DNA of 64,000 nt from Albibacterium bauzanense (GCF_004339765.1 NZ_SMGO01000001.1:310001-374000), one strand, 5' to 3'; positions 26,991 through 36,435 are shown, counted from the first letter of the stretch. A program made the numbers and translations. Notes: generated by a model not told the origin, from the sequence alone.

Positions 26991-28409
26991 ATGAAGGTAT
27001 TTCATATCAGCGCAGAATGCTATCCTGTTGCAAAAACTGGTGGCTTGGGCGATGTAGTAGGAGCATTGCCAAAATATCAAAACCTATTGGGTATCCAGGC
27101 AGCTGTTATTATGCCTTGGTATGACAAGCCATTTGTAAGAGACCATAAGTTCGAGAAAGTATACGAGTCAGAATTTAAGCAAGGTTCACAATTTTACTCA
27201 TTCGCAATTTTAAAAGAAACCACAAATATTTTGGGTTTTGAAATCTATTTGGTCAAAATTCCCGGACTATTAGATCGTACTGAAATATATAGTTATCCGG
27301 ATGAAAGTAATCAATTCATAGCCTTCCAGCACGCATTGCTGAAATGGATAAGTGATCAAAATATTGCACCCGATTTATTTCATTGTCACGATCATCATAG
27401 TGGCCTTGTTCCTTTTTTTATTGAAAATGCAGAAGAATTTAAATCATTAAAAGGCATCCCGACCCTTGCTACCATCCATAATGCTCAATACCAGGGATGG
27501 ATGGGCTGGCAACAAGCTATTTTAATGCCCTCCTTTGATTCCAATAAATGGGGTTTATTAGACTGGGATAAAAATATTAATCCATTAGCTTCTCTCATTA
27601 AATGCTGTTGGGCTTATAATGCAGTTTCGACGGGTTATTTAAAAGAACTTTTTAAAGAAGCAAACGGTCTTGAAAGTCTTTTCTTTTCTGAAAAAGAGAA
27701 AGGCTATGGAATTATCAACGGTATCGATGAAGAGATATGGAATCCTGAAACAGATCCATTCCTTCATAAAAACTACAGTGTTAGAACAGTAATAACGGGT
27801 AAAAAAAGCAATAAAAAGGCCTTATGTGAAAGCTATGGTTTAGATCTGGAATTACCATTATTGGCATTTATCGGGCGCTTTGCACTCGAAAAAGGAGCAG
27901 ATTTATTACCAGGCTTTGTTCAGGAATTAGCGCAAAAATTTACCGGAAAAATAAACTTTATCGTCTTAGGATCTGGAGATATACATATACAGGAAGCCTT
28001 AACCCACCTACGTGAGAAAGGAAATACAGCAGTAATTATTGGATATAATGAAAAACTTTCGCATCAAATTTATGCATCTGCTGATTATTTAATTATGCCT
28101 TCCAGAGTAGAACCCTGTGGCCTAAATCAATTATATGCCATGCGTTATGGCACCATTCCTATTGTTCGGAGCATTGGAGGTTTAAAGGATACAGTAACCG
28201 ATTTATCGAAGAATAAGGCCAACGGAATTGTTTTTGAAGAAGTTTCCTTACGTAATATGGTTCAAGCAATAAAACGCGGATTAAAACTGTATGAAGAGTC
28301 AAAAGTATTTAATAAATTACAAAGAGAAAACATGAAGCTGGATTATTCATGGAAAAGCTCTACAATGAAATATATACAGTTATATGAAAACTTAATTAAT
28401 CGCTTATGA
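26991..28409 (+). CDS. glgA: Glycogen synthase (ADP-glucose)
   Basis: GT5 retaining glycosyltransferase, 472 residues, that elongates alpha-1,4 glucan from ADP-glucose. The N-terminal KTGGLGDVVGALP carries the nucleotide-sugar lysine (Lys15). The C-terminal half has the GT-B motifs FIGRFALEKGADLLPG and PSRVEPCGLNQLYAMRYGT (with the catalytic Glu) and SIGGLKDTV. The stop codon overlaps the glgC start (ATGA), so the two are coupled. Confidence 0.95.
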   Translation: MKVFHISAECYPVAKTGGLGDVVGALPKYQNLLGIQAAVIMPWYDKPFVRDHKFEKVYESEFKQGSQFYSFAILKETTNILGFEIYLVKIPGLLDRTEIYSYPDESNQFIAFQHALLKWISDQNIAPDLFHCHDHHSGLVPFFIENAEEFKSLKGIPTLATIHNAQYQGWMGWQQAILMPSFDSNKWGLLDWDKNINPLASLIKCCWAYNAVSTGYLKELFKEANGLESLFFSEKEKGYGIINGIDEEIWNPETDPFLHKNYSVRTVITGKKSNKKALCESYGLDLELPLLAFIGRFALEKGADLLPGFVQELAQKFTGKINFIVLGSGDIHIQEALTHLREKGNTAVIIGYNEKLSHQIYASADYLIMPSRVEPCGLNQLYAMRYGTIPIVRSIGGLKDTVTDLSKNKANGIVFEEVSLRNMVQAIKRGLKLYEESKVFNKLQRENMKLDYSWKSSTMKYIQLYENLINRL

Positions 28410-29680
28410 AACCCAATGTGATTTCCATTGTTTTAGGGGGAGGAAGAGGAACTCGTTTAAATCCTTTAACGTTAACGCGTTCAAAGCCGGCTGTGCCCAT
28501 AGCCGGAAAATACCGATTGGTTGATATACCTATTTCTAACTGTTTAAATGCAGGTTACAACCGTATTTTTGTTCTTACACAGTATAATTCAGCTTCCTTA
28601 AATTCACATATTAAAAACACCTATAATTTCAGTGTTTTTGAGAAGGGTTTTGTTGATATTCTTGCTGCTGAGCAAACAAACGATGGGGATAAATGGTATG
28701 AAGGAACAGCCGATGCTGTTCGACGAATAAACAGGTATCTTGAAGCGCATGAATATGAATACATTCTTATTCTTTCAGGAGATCAACTCTATCAAATGGA
28801 TTTCCAAAAGTTGATTGATTTTCACATCGAAAAGAATGCAAAAATTACCTTAGCAACTATTCCGGTAAATGCGAAAGATGCTACCTCATTTGGAATTCTA
28901 AAATCGGATGAAAACGACCGGATAACTTCCTTTATAGAGAAACCAAAAACTGAGTTGTTGGTCGACTGGAGCTCTGAAGTAAGCGATTCAATGAAAGGGC
29001 AGGGCAGAGAGTATCTGGCTTCCATGGGAATTTATGTATTCAATAAACATGAGTTATTAAATTTATTGGAAACAACCGATGGACTTGACTTTGGCAAAGA
29101 ATTAATACCTCATGCAATCGAACATTCAGACGTATATAGCTTTCAATATGATGGATACTGGACAGATATCGGGAATATTGATTCTTTCTTTGAAGCAAAT
29201 ATTGGTTTAACAGACGATATTCCTCTATTTAACTTATTTGATTCAAACACAATATATTCACGCTCAAGAATGCTTCCACCTTCAAAATATGCAGGTTGTT
29301 TACTTGATCGTGTAATCGTAGCAGGAGGATGCATTATTAATGCAGATAAAATAGAACGGTCAGTAATAGGCGTACGTTCCAGAATCGGAAAGGGAACAGT
29401 AATACGAAATACTTACATGATGGGTTCAGATCATTATCAAAACCTGGACGATATAGTGGCAGCTCAAAAGGCAAATAGGCCACTTGTTGGTGTAGGCGAA
29501 CGTTGCTATATTGATAATTGCATTATCGATAAAAGTGCTTGTATTGGAAACGATGTTCGAATTACTGGCGGAGAACACATAGAAGATGGTGATTTTGAAA
29601 CACATACCGTAAAAGATGGTATTGTTGTTATTAAGAAAAAAGCTATTCTTCCAAACAATACAGTTATTGGATCTAAGTAA
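28406..29680 (+). CDS. glgC: Glucose-1-phosphate adenylyltransferase
   Basis: Makes ADP-glucose, the glycosyl donor for GlgA and usually the regulated step. 424 residues. The nucleotidyltransferase domain starts ISIVLGGGRGTRLNPLTLTR, with the sugar-phosphate lysine in FIEKPK and LASMGIYVF. The C-terminal left-handed beta-helix (about 300-424) has hexapeptide-like repeats such as CIIDKSACIGNDVRI. Last gene of the operon, followed by a strong terminator. Confidence 0.95.
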   Translation: MKPNVISIVLGGGRGTRLNPLTLTRSKPAVPIAGKYRLVDIPISNCLNAGYNRIFVLTQYNSASLNSHIKNTYNFSVFEKGFVDILAAEQTNDGDKWYEGTADAVRRINRYLEAHEYEYILILSGDQLYQMDFQKLIDFHIEKNAKITLATIPVNAKDATSFGILKSDENDRITSFIEKPKTELLVDWSSEVSDSMKGQGREYLASMGIYVFNKHELLNLLETTDGLDFGKELIPHAIEHSDVYSFQYDGYWTDIGNIDSFFEANIGLTDDIPLFNLFDSNTIYSRSRMLPPSKYAGCLLDRVIVAGGCIINADKIERSVIGVRSRIGKGTVIRNTYMMGSDHYQNLDDIVAAQKANRPLVGVGERCYIDNCIIDKSACIGNDVRITGGEHIEDGDFETHTVKDGIVVIKKKAILPNNTVIGSK

Positions 29681-29687
29681 TTTTGAG

Positions 29688-29740
29688 AAATACAAAATAT
29701 TCGTTATTCATTAACGAGTATTTTGTATTTTTGTTCTTTA
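29688..29740 (+). terminator. Terminator of the glycogen operon
   Basis: AAATACAAAATAT-TTCGTTA (29688-29707) pairs with TAACGAG-TATTTTGTATTT (29713-29731): a 19-bp stem with one G-U wobble and one bulged T, loop TTCAT, then a T-rich tail TTGTTCTTT. It is AT-rich but long. The right arm also contains a TATTTTTG (29727-29734) that could act as a -7 box for the next operon. Confidence 0.75.
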
Positions 29741-29876
29741 ATGGAAGATATCCAAAAGCAATCTTTGTTTTGTCTTAAACAAATTTCTTTATTCCTTCTC
29801 GCAAGGAATAGTTCTGAATTATTGATGACCTTCCATTTCTCAAGATTATCTCAATCCCTAAACTTCACCTACACCT

Positions 29877-31145
29877 ATGGAAAGACTGATTATTCAATCT
29901 GCTAATATTCTTTTTCCTGATTCTAAGTTCTATAAACAATCAGCTGATGTTTTAATTGAAGATGGAATTATAAAAGCCATTGAAGCACCTGGAAAACTTA
30001 CGGTTAGCAAGGGAACTAAGCTTATAGCTGGTGAAAACCAGTTCCTGGCACCTGGCTTTTTTGATTTGAATGCAAATTTTGGAGAACCGGGTTTCGAAAC
30101 AAAAGAAGATTTTATAACAGGTTGCGCTACCGCAGCAGCCGGTGGTTTTACAGGGGTGGTTTTACAACCCAATACCAATCCTCCTTTACACAGTCGTTCA
30201 GAGATTGCATTTATTGTTAACAGTGCCAAAGATGCACCGGTTGATATATATCCCTTAGGAACTATTACCAAGAACAGAGAAGGAAAAGAGCTTGCAGAAT
30301 TATATGATATGAAATTGGCTGGTGCTGTCGCTTTCAGTGATGGAGACCGAAGCTTACAACATGCAGGATTAATGAGCAGAGCCCTTTTATATAGTCAAGG
30401 CTTTGACGGGTTGATATTCTCATATTCAGAAGACAAGTCGATTGCAGGAAAAACTAAAATGAATGAAGGAGAAATGAGTACCTATCTCGGGATGAAAGGA
30501 AATCCGAATATGGCAGAGGAGCTCATGATTTCCCGTGATCTGTTCCTGGTTGAATATAACGACTCTCCTATCCATTTTAGCACAATCAGTACAGCAGGGG
30601 CCGTAGAGCAAATTCGAAAGGCGAAGAAGAAAGGTCTTAAAGTTACATGCGATGTTGCCGCTCATCATTTACTTCTAACAGACGATGAGTTAATTTCATT
30701 TGACAGCAACCTGAAAGTAAGACCTCCTTTACGATCTAAGGCTGATAGAGATGCATTGATAAAAGGATTAAAAGATGGAACCATTGATGCCATCGTATCT
30801 CAGCATACCCCACACGAAGTTGAATATAAAAAAGTAGAGTTTGAAATAGCCGAATTCGGAATAGCCAGCTTACAAACTGTTCTACCTATGTTGTTAAAAG
30901 CAAAACTATCACTTGAATTGATTATAGAGAAGCTAGCTATAAATTCACGGAAGGTGCTAAACATAGAACCAATCCAACTTAAAGTTGGTGAACAGGCGAA
31001 TCTAATTTTGATTAATCCGAATGAATTATGGATATTTGACAGCAAGTCTAATCGCTCAAAAGCAAACAATAACCCTCTTTTTAATTCAGAGTTAAAGGGA
31101 AAGGTAAGTTTATTAATACATAAAAATAAAACTTTAATCCTTTAA
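29877..31145 (+). CDS. Dihydroorotase-like protein, catalytic residues lost
   Basis: Amidohydrolase-fold protein of 422 residues, clearly homologous to class I dihydroorotase (GEPGFETKEDFITG, GGFTGVVLQPNTNPP, AAHHLLLTDDE, VRPPLRSKADRDAL). Every metal or catalytic position I can align is changed. The HxH of DxHxH is Asn65 and Asn67, the His before ED is Tyr183, the metal His of the CHVST block is Thr236, and the catalytic Asp of TDHAPH is Gln309. It is therefore unlikely to hydrolyse dihydroorotate; it may be a structural partner of aspartate transcarbamoylase, as PyrX-type proteins are. The frame is intact, so this is not a decaying gene. First gene of a run continuing to the DUF4199 and glycosyltransferase genes. 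Confidence 0.85.
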   Translation: MERLIIQSANILFPDSKFYKQSADVLIEDGIIKAIEAPGKLTVSKGTKLIAGENQFLAPGFFDLNANFGEPGFETKEDFITGCATAAAGGFTGVVLQPNTNPPLHSRSEIAFIVNSAKDAPVDIYPLGTITKNREGKELAELYDMKLAGAVAFSDGDRSLQHAGLMSRALLYSQGFDGLIFSYSEDKSIAGKTKMNEGEMSTYLGMKGNPNMAEELMISRDLFLVEYNDSPIHFSTISTAGAVEQIRKAKKKGLKVTCDVAAHHLLLTDDELISFDSNLKVRPPLRSKADRDALIKGLKDGTIDAIVSQHTPHEVEYKKVEFEIAEFGIASLQTVLPMLLKAKLSLELIIEKLAINSRKVLNIEPIQLKVGEQANLILINPNELWIFDSKSNRSKANNNPLFNSELKGKVSLLIHKNKTLIL

Positions 31146-31155
31146 AATCATCACT

Positions 31156-31827
31156 ATGAATCCTCAAATAGAACAAGCACTTAAAGCCTCTATTCACGAA
31201 TATAGTCTAGCAAACAATCAGAAATCAGATGTATTTAGCAGACGCATTCTAGAAGCTTTCAAAATAGATAAGCCCTATCTCGAAAAAGTTGAATACTTAG
31301 ATCGCGTGTTCGATGACTTTATTCATTTCGATGATTTACGTGAAATATTTTTTGATCTACTGTTAATTAACTTCTTTACAGTTGATGCAGAAAAACTTGA
31401 AGCAGATTATCTTGAGTCTCCTGAATGGGAGCGTATCGAAGATCAAACTATTGACCGTGGAACTGAATTATTAAACGTTCTTCTCTATTTACGAGAATGC
31501 AAAGACGAAAAAATAAGTCCTGAATTAGATGATTTTCTAAAAGAGTTCTTATTAGTCGAAGAAGATGAATTTCAAGATGAATATCGAATCTATGAACCTT
31601 TTATTGAAAACCAGATCCTGGTAGATAGTGATTTCGAAGGAATAGCAGCTGTTGCCGGAAAGCTTGATCCAGATCAAGAAGTTGCAGATCTGTTTTATCC
31701 GGTTATGTGTTTTTTCTCAGAACCTGAACCAACTGAACAGCAATTCGATAGCTATGTTAAATCAAGTAGAAATAAATCTTTTGACGCGGCGATACTTGCT
31801 TTAATCGTTGCTTATAATCAATCTTAA
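31156..31827 (+). CDS. Acidic protein of unknown function
   Basis: 223 residues, not recognised. Strongly acidic, mostly helical by composition, with repeated Asp/Glu-Phe stretches (FDDFIHFDDLREIFFD, FLLVEEDEFQDEY). No signal peptide, membrane segment or cysteine cluster is present; there is a single Cys in RECKDEK and one near PVMCFF. It starts 10 bases after the dihydroorotase-like gene and ends 11 bases before the DUF4199 gene, so the three are probably an operon. Cytoplasmic by inference. Confidence 0.75.
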   Translation: MNPQIEQALKASIHEYSLANNQKSDVFSRRILEAFKIDKPYLEKVEYLDRVFDDFIHFDDLREIFFDLLLINFFTVDAEKLEADYLESPEWERIEDQTIDRGTELLNVLLYLRECKDEKISPELDDFLKEFLLVEEDEFQDEYRIYEPFIENQILVDSDFEGIAAVAGKLDPDQEVADLFYPVMCFFSEPEPTEQQFDSYVKSSRNKSFDAAILALIVAYNQS

Positions 31828-31838
31828 ACTTAAATACG

Positions 31839-32426
31839 ATGGATTCAAACACCCTTATCTCCGCAAGATCGCTGGCCATCAAATATGGTCTAGTCTGGAC
31901 AGCAATTAATCTAGTTATATTTTTACTCGTTTATTATGCAGGCCCACAATTAATGGGTACATGGAAATACTCTGCAATCCAATTAGTTATTGGCTTAGGA
32001 TTAGCTGTATATTTCACATTAGAAATAAGAAAGCAAATAGGAGGTTTCTGGTCATTTAGCGAAGCACTGAAATCTATCTTCATCCTGTTCATTATTCCTA
32101 CAATTATTTTGTTTTTCTTTTCAATAGTCTTTGCACGGTGGATAGAGCCTACTTATGAATCAAAGATTACTGAAATGACATTAAACGCGACAACCGAATT
32201 AATGGAAAGGATTACAGATGATCAGGAAATCATTGATAAAGCCATTTCAGATGCTGAAATAGCCATGGTTAAACAGTTTCATCCATCCTTTATGGATATC
32301 GTTAAAAGTATCGGTTTTTCAGTCATCATCTACTTTATAGGTGCTATGATATGGGCGGCTATCTTTAAAAAAGACAGACCTACTTTTTACCGTGCAGAAG
32401 AAACTAATGACGAGCTGAACGACTAA
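31839..32426 (+). CDS. DUF4199 family membrane protein
   Basis: 195 residues with four predicted membrane segments: about 17-33, 45-60, 76-100 and 150-172. A soluble loop (about 105-145) between the third and fourth carries AEIAMVKQFHPSFMDI. This matches the Bacteroidota DUF4199 family, whose function is unknown. It abuts the following glycosyltransferase with no gap (stop at 32426, ATG at 32427), suggesting coupled production and perhaps a shared membrane process. Confidence 0.8.
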   Translation: MDSNTLISARSLAIKYGLVWTAINLVIFLLVYYAGPQLMGTWKYSAIQLVIGLGLAVYFTLEIRKQIGGFWSFSEALKSIFILFIIPTIILFFFSIVFARWIEPTYESKITEMTLNATTELMERITDDQEIIDKAISDAEIAMVKQFHPSFMDIVKSIGFSVIIYFIGAMIWAAIFKKDRPTFYRAEETNDELND

Positions 32427-33380
32427 ATGATGAATATTTCTATTGTCATACCCTTATACAACGAAGACGAGTCTTTACCAGAACTAACTGCATGGATTGA
32501 TCGGGTAATGTGGGAAAATAAGTTTAGCTATGAACTTATTTTTATTGATGATGGTAGTACCGATGACTCTTGGCTTGTCATTGAAAGACTTAAAGAAAAG
32601 TTTCAATCAGTTACAGCTGTAAAGTTCAGGAGAAATTATGGTAAGTCAGCAGCACTCAATGTTGGCTTTGCAATGGCACAAGGAGATGTTGTCATTACCA
32701 TGGACGCTGATTTACAAGACAGTCCGGATGAGATCCCGAAGCTGTATAATAGAATTAAAGAAGAAGGCTTTGACTTAATTTCCGGATGGAAACAGAAACG
32801 GCACGATCCACTATCAAAAACTCTTCCCACAAAATTATTTAATTCAGCAACACGCAAAATGTCGGGGATAAATAATTTGCACGATTTCAATTGCGGATTA
32901 AAGGCCTACAGAAAAGAGGTAGTGAAAAATATTGAGGTATATGGTGAAATGCACCGTTATATACCTGTAATTGCAAAATGGGCAGGATTTAAAAAAATAG
33001 GGGAGCAGGTTGTACAACACTATCCTAGAAAATATGGTGAAACAAAATTTGGAATGAGCCGGTTTATCAATGGGTTCCTTGATTTAATCTCCATCTTCTT
33101 TGTAGGTAAATTCAGCAAGCGGCCCATGCATTTCTTTGGTACGATGGGTGCGGTGAGTTTTTTTGCAGGATTTCTTATCACCATTTGGCTATTGATCCAA
33201 AAACTCAGTGCAATTTCATCACATATCACATATCGAGATGTAACCGACCAGCCCTTATTCTATTTAGCTCTGGTAGCTATTATCGTTGGGTTCCAGCTTT
33301 TCCTAACAGGCTTTGTTGCAGAATTGGTTTCAAGAAGCTCCACCGAACGAAATAATTATCAAATCGAAAAGGTAATATAA
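32427..33380 (+). CDS. Family 2 glycosyltransferase, DPM/GtrB type
   Basis: 317 residues. The N-terminal GT-A domain (1-225) has SIVIPLYNEDESLPEL, the nucleotide site FIDDGSTDDSW and the metal motif MDADLQDSPDE. Two C-terminal membrane helices (about 236-258 and 275-300) place it with dolichol-phosphate-mannose-like and GtrB-like polyprenyl-phosphate glycosyltransferases. The likely product is a lipid-linked monosaccharide for envelope glycan modification. One base separates it from the next glycosyltransferase. Confidence 0.88.
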   Translation: MMNISIVIPLYNEDESLPELTAWIDRVMWENKFSYELIFIDDGSTDDSWLVIERLKEKFQSVTAVKFRRNYGKSAALNVGFAMAQGDVVITMDADLQDSPDEIPKLYNRIKEEGFDLISGWKQKRHDPLSKTLPTKLFNSATRKMSGINNLHDFNCGLKAYRKEVVKNIEVYGEMHRYIPVIAKWAGFKKIGEQVVQHYPRKYGETKFGMSRFINGFLDLISIFFVGKFSKRPMHFFGTMGAVSFFAGFLITIWLLIQKLSAISSHITYRDVTDQPLFYLALVAIIVGFQLFLTGFVAELVSRSSTERNNYQIEKVI

Positions 33381-33381
33381 T

Positions 33382-34344
33382 ATGTTTTTTTCGATTATTA
33401 TTCCACTTTATAATCGTCCTCAAGAGATCGACGAGTTGCTTTTTACGTTAGAGCAACAAGAATATAAAAACTTTGAAGTCCTGATAATAGAGGATGGCTC
33501 TAAACAAGATGCACGCACTATTGTCGAAAGCTACTCTGATAAAATCAATATTCAATATTTTTACAAAGAGAATGCTGGTCAAGGCTTTGCTCGTAATTAT
33601 GGCTTTGAGCGTGCAAAAGGCGATTACTTTATAATCTTTGATTCCGACTGCCTGATACCAATCGATTATCTAAATATTGTAAATGACTATCTAAAAGAAC
33701 ATTATTTAGATACTTATGGTGGCCCGGATGCAGCGCACGACTCTTTTACACCCATTCAAAAGGCAATTAGTTATTCCATGACATCTCCATTTACTACCGG
33801 AGGTATCCGTGGTAACAAAAGCCATATTGGCACCTTTCATCCCCGAAGTTTTAATATGGGAGTTTCCAGAAAAGCATGGGAACAAGTTGGCGGTTTTAAA
33901 TTAACTCGTTTAGGAGAAGATATAGAATATAGCATCAGGATACAAAAGGCAGGCTTTAAAATTGGGCTTATTCCAGAAGCCAAAGTCTTCCATAAAAGAA
34001 GAACTGATTTCAAACAGTTTTACAAACAGCTACATTTTTTTGGAAGGGCAAGAATAAATATTTACAAGCATTTTCCTAGCGAATTAAAGCTTGTTCATTT
34101 CTTTCCATCAGCGTTTGTATTGTTCTTATTCACGACTCTTATCGCAAATTTGCTTTCCCTTCCCATAGCCCAGCTTGGTAACTTACTATTAGCTATCTAT
34201 ATTCTTCTTTTATTCTTTCATGCCTGGAATAATACAGCTTCACTAAAGATTGCTTTTTTAAGTGTATTTACTTCTTTAATTCAGTTAGTTGCCTATGGCT
34301 TAGGTTTTATTCAAGACTTCTGGAGGCGAATTATTCTTCAATAA
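33382..34344 (+). CDS. Family 2 glycosyltransferase
   Basis: 320 residues. GT-A core with FSIIIPLYNRPQEIDELL, IIEDGSKQDA, the metal motif IFDSDCLIP and the acceptor-side LGEDIEYSIRI. Two or three hydrophobic segments in the last 90 residues (from LVHFFPSAFVLFLF on) anchor it in the inner membrane. Substrate unknown. It follows the DPM-like transferase by one base and precedes galactokinase by 11, all in the same direction. Confidence 0.87.
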   Translation: MFFSIIIPLYNRPQEIDELLFTLEQQEYKNFEVLIIEDGSKQDARTIVESYSDKINIQYFYKENAGQGFARNYGFERAKGDYFIIFDSDCLIPIDYLNIVNDYLKEHYLDTYGGPDAAHDSFTPIQKAISYSMTSPFTTGGIRGNKSHIGTFHPRSFNMGVSRKAWEQVGGFKLTRLGEDIEYSIRIQKAGFKIGLIPEAKVFHKRRTDFKQFYKQLHFFGRARINIYKHFPSELKLVHFFPSAFVLFLFTTLIANLLSLPIAQLGNLLLAIYILLLFFHAWNNTASLKIAFLSVFTSLIQLVAYGLGFIQDFWRRIILQ

Positions 34345-34355
34345 GATAATAAAAT

Positions 34356-35537
34356 ATGAAAACAATCATGCCTGAACTTGCAAAGATCGTTCATGATATA
34401 GAGCAAACTTTCAATAAAAGATATAATTCAGATCCTTTGATATTCTGCTCTCCGGGTAGAATAAATTTAATCGGTGAACATACTGACTATAATAATGGAT
34501 TAGTATTACCTGCGGCAATTGATAAATACATTATTCTTGCTATAGCAGCCAGGGAAGACAACGAAGTTCATATTTTCTCTCAGGACTATCAAGATAGCTA
34601 TATAGCATCTTTATCTCATATAGAAAATTCAGACAAATTATGGCCTGATTACATTATGGGAGTAATTGACCAGATGCAAAAACTAGATAAAAAAGTAAGC
34701 GGAGTTAACATTGTTTTTGGAGGCAATATACCTCAAGGAGCCGGTTTATCATCTTCTGCAGCAGTTGAATGTACAACTGCTTATGCTTTTAACAATCTTT
34801 TTAATCTCGGATTCAGTTCTCTCGAACTAGCTAAAATATCTCAGGCAGCAGAGAATGAATTTGTTGGTGTAAAATGTGGCTTGATGGATCAATTTGCAAG
34901 CACTTTCGGCAAAGAAAACAAGCTCATTAAATTAGATTGCGAAACCTACGAGTATAAATATGTTCCATTTGATACCAACGACTATAGCCTGATCTTATTC
35001 GACACACAAGTAAAACACTCTTTAGCATCATCCGCTTATAATGAGAGAAGGCAACAATGTGAATATGGAGTTGAACTTATCCGTAAACATCATCCTGAAG
35101 TTACAAGCTTAAGACAAGCTACGTTAGAAATGATTGATAAGTTCGTTAAACCAGTCGATAAAATAACATACAATCGTTGCGAATTTATTATTCAAGAAAT
35201 AAAACGTGTTGAAGACGCTTGTAGCGATCTATTAGAAGCTAATTACACTCAGTTTGGACACAGAATGTTCCAGACTCATGAAGGATTAAAAAATCAATAC
35301 GAAGTAAGTTGTGAGGAACTCGATTTCTTAGTTGAGTTTGTAAAAAATTATCCGGAAGTTCTTGGTGCAAGAATGATGGGAGGGGGGTTTGGCGGATGTA
35401 CAATTAACCTGATAGAAAATTCAGCAATTGATCGAATCTCAAATAGCACAGCCCTGGCATATGAAAAAGCCATGGGAAAACAGATGAAAATATATCCAGT
35501 GTCTATAGTTGATGGAACAAGGTTATTAAGAAAGTAG
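34356..35537 (+). CDS. galK: Galactokinase
   Basis: GHMP kinase, 393 residues, that phosphorylates galactose to galactose-1-phosphate (Leloir pathway). The galactokinase signature GRINLIGEHTDYNNG is at 34-48, the ATP-binding GHMP motif is PQGAGLSSSAAVE, and the third motif is GARMMGGGFGGCTI. galT and galE are not beside it, which is unusual; the surrounding genes are for glycans, so it may feed galactose into nucleotide-sugar synthesis. Confidence 0.95.
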   Translation: MKTIMPELAKIVHDIEQTFNKRYNSDPLIFCSPGRINLIGEHTDYNNGLVLPAAIDKYIILAIAAREDNEVHIFSQDYQDSYIASLSHIENSDKLWPDYIMGVIDQMQKLDKKVSGVNIVFGGNIPQGAGLSSSAAVECTTAYAFNNLFNLGFSSLELAKISQAAENEFVGVKCGLMDQFASTFGKENKLIKLDCETYEYKYVPFDTNDYSLILFDTQVKHSLASSAYNERRQQCEYGVELIRKHHPEVTSLRQATLEMIDKFVKPVDKITYNRCEFIIQEIKRVEDACSDLLEANYTQFGHRMFQTHEGLKNQYEVSCEELDFLVEFVKNYPEVLGARMMGGGFGGCTINLIENSAIDRISNSTALAYEKAMGKQMKIYPVSIVDGTRLLRK

Positions 35538-35540
35538 AGA

Positions 35541-36356
35541 ATGAATTCGAATAATAAACTATTAACTGTTAGCATATTAGGTTGTGGATGGTATGGATTA
35601 GCTCTGGCAAAGTCACTCATAGAAAAAGGATACCATGTAAAAGGATCAACAACATCCGGTGAAAAGTTAAATGCCCTTAAGGAATCAGGAATTGATAGCT
35701 ACCAGGTCAACTTTTCCACAGAAGACGCGGTATACAATCCTCAATTCTTTCAAAGCGACGTGCTTTTTATCGCCATTCCTCCTAAAAGAAAATCAGGAGA
35801 ATCAGATTACTATCCTCAAAAAATTAAAGCTATTTGTAAAGCAGCCACTAGCAATAAAGTAAAACATGTTATCTTAATCAGTTCTACAGGCGTATACGAA
35901 AATACTGGAAAGGAATTTAATGAGCTAGATTCTCCACAACCTACCAGCGAATCAGGTAAGGCATTGTTCTCTGCAGAAAATATTGTACTTGCTCAGAAAG
36001 ACTTTACTACTACCATTCTCCGTTTTGGTGGTTTATTTGGCCCAGGTAGAAATCCGGGAAGATTCTTAAAAGGCAAGAATTCAATTCCAAACGGTTTGGC
36101 TCCTGTTAATATGACCCATTTAAATGATTGTTTAGCAATTAGCCATGCCATTCTAGAACAAGAATCATTCGGAAAAATTTACAATGCTTGCTCTCCTCAA
36201 CACCCAAGCCGTATTGATTTTTATACTCATTATTCCATAAGCGCTAATGAAGAAGCCCCTGATTTCGTCCATGAATTACATGAATGGAAGATCATAAATA
36301 GCGTTAATATACCTTTATATTTAAAATATATCTTTCAGGAAGCGTTAATTTCTTAA
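35541..36356 (+). CDS. SDR/NAD-dependent epimerase-like protein (YeeZ-like)
   Basis: 271 residues with a Rossmann fold. The dinucleotide motif is GCGWYGLALAKSL (GxGxxG), followed by VILISSTGVYENTG, where a Ser and Tyr occupy the usual catalytic region, and LRFGGLFGPGRNPG. It belongs to the extended short-chain dehydrogenase group often annotated as nucleoside-diphosphate-sugar epimerase or YeeZ-like. Substrate not deducible. Three bases after galK. Confidence 0.78.
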   Translation: MNSNNKLLTVSILGCGWYGLALAKSLIEKGYHVKGSTTSGEKLNALKESGIDSYQVNFSTEDAVYNPQFFQSDVLFIAIPPKRKSGESDYYPQKIKAICKAATSNKVKHVILISSTGVYENTGKEFNELDSPQPTSESGKALFSAENIVLAQKDFTTTILRFGGLFGPGRNPGRFLKGKNSIPNGLAPVNMTHLNDCLAISHAILEQESFGKIYNACSPQHPSRIDFYTHYSISANEEAPDFVHELHEWKIINSVNIPLYLKYIFQEALIS

Positions 36357-36435
36357 TAAAAGGTTAAATTTATATTGAATTAAACCAAGGATTGCTTAAT
36401 TGGTGTACCTACACTTAGGTATTTTTATAAAAAAG

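Noticed and set aside
29723-29905. Open frame of about 60 codons between glgC and the dihydroorotase-like gene
   Set aside because: It starts inside the glg terminator, overlaps the next gene and has no protein-like conservation features.
35671-35862. 63-codon frame inside the SDR-family gene
   Set aside because: Out-of-frame shadow of a well-supported coding sequence.
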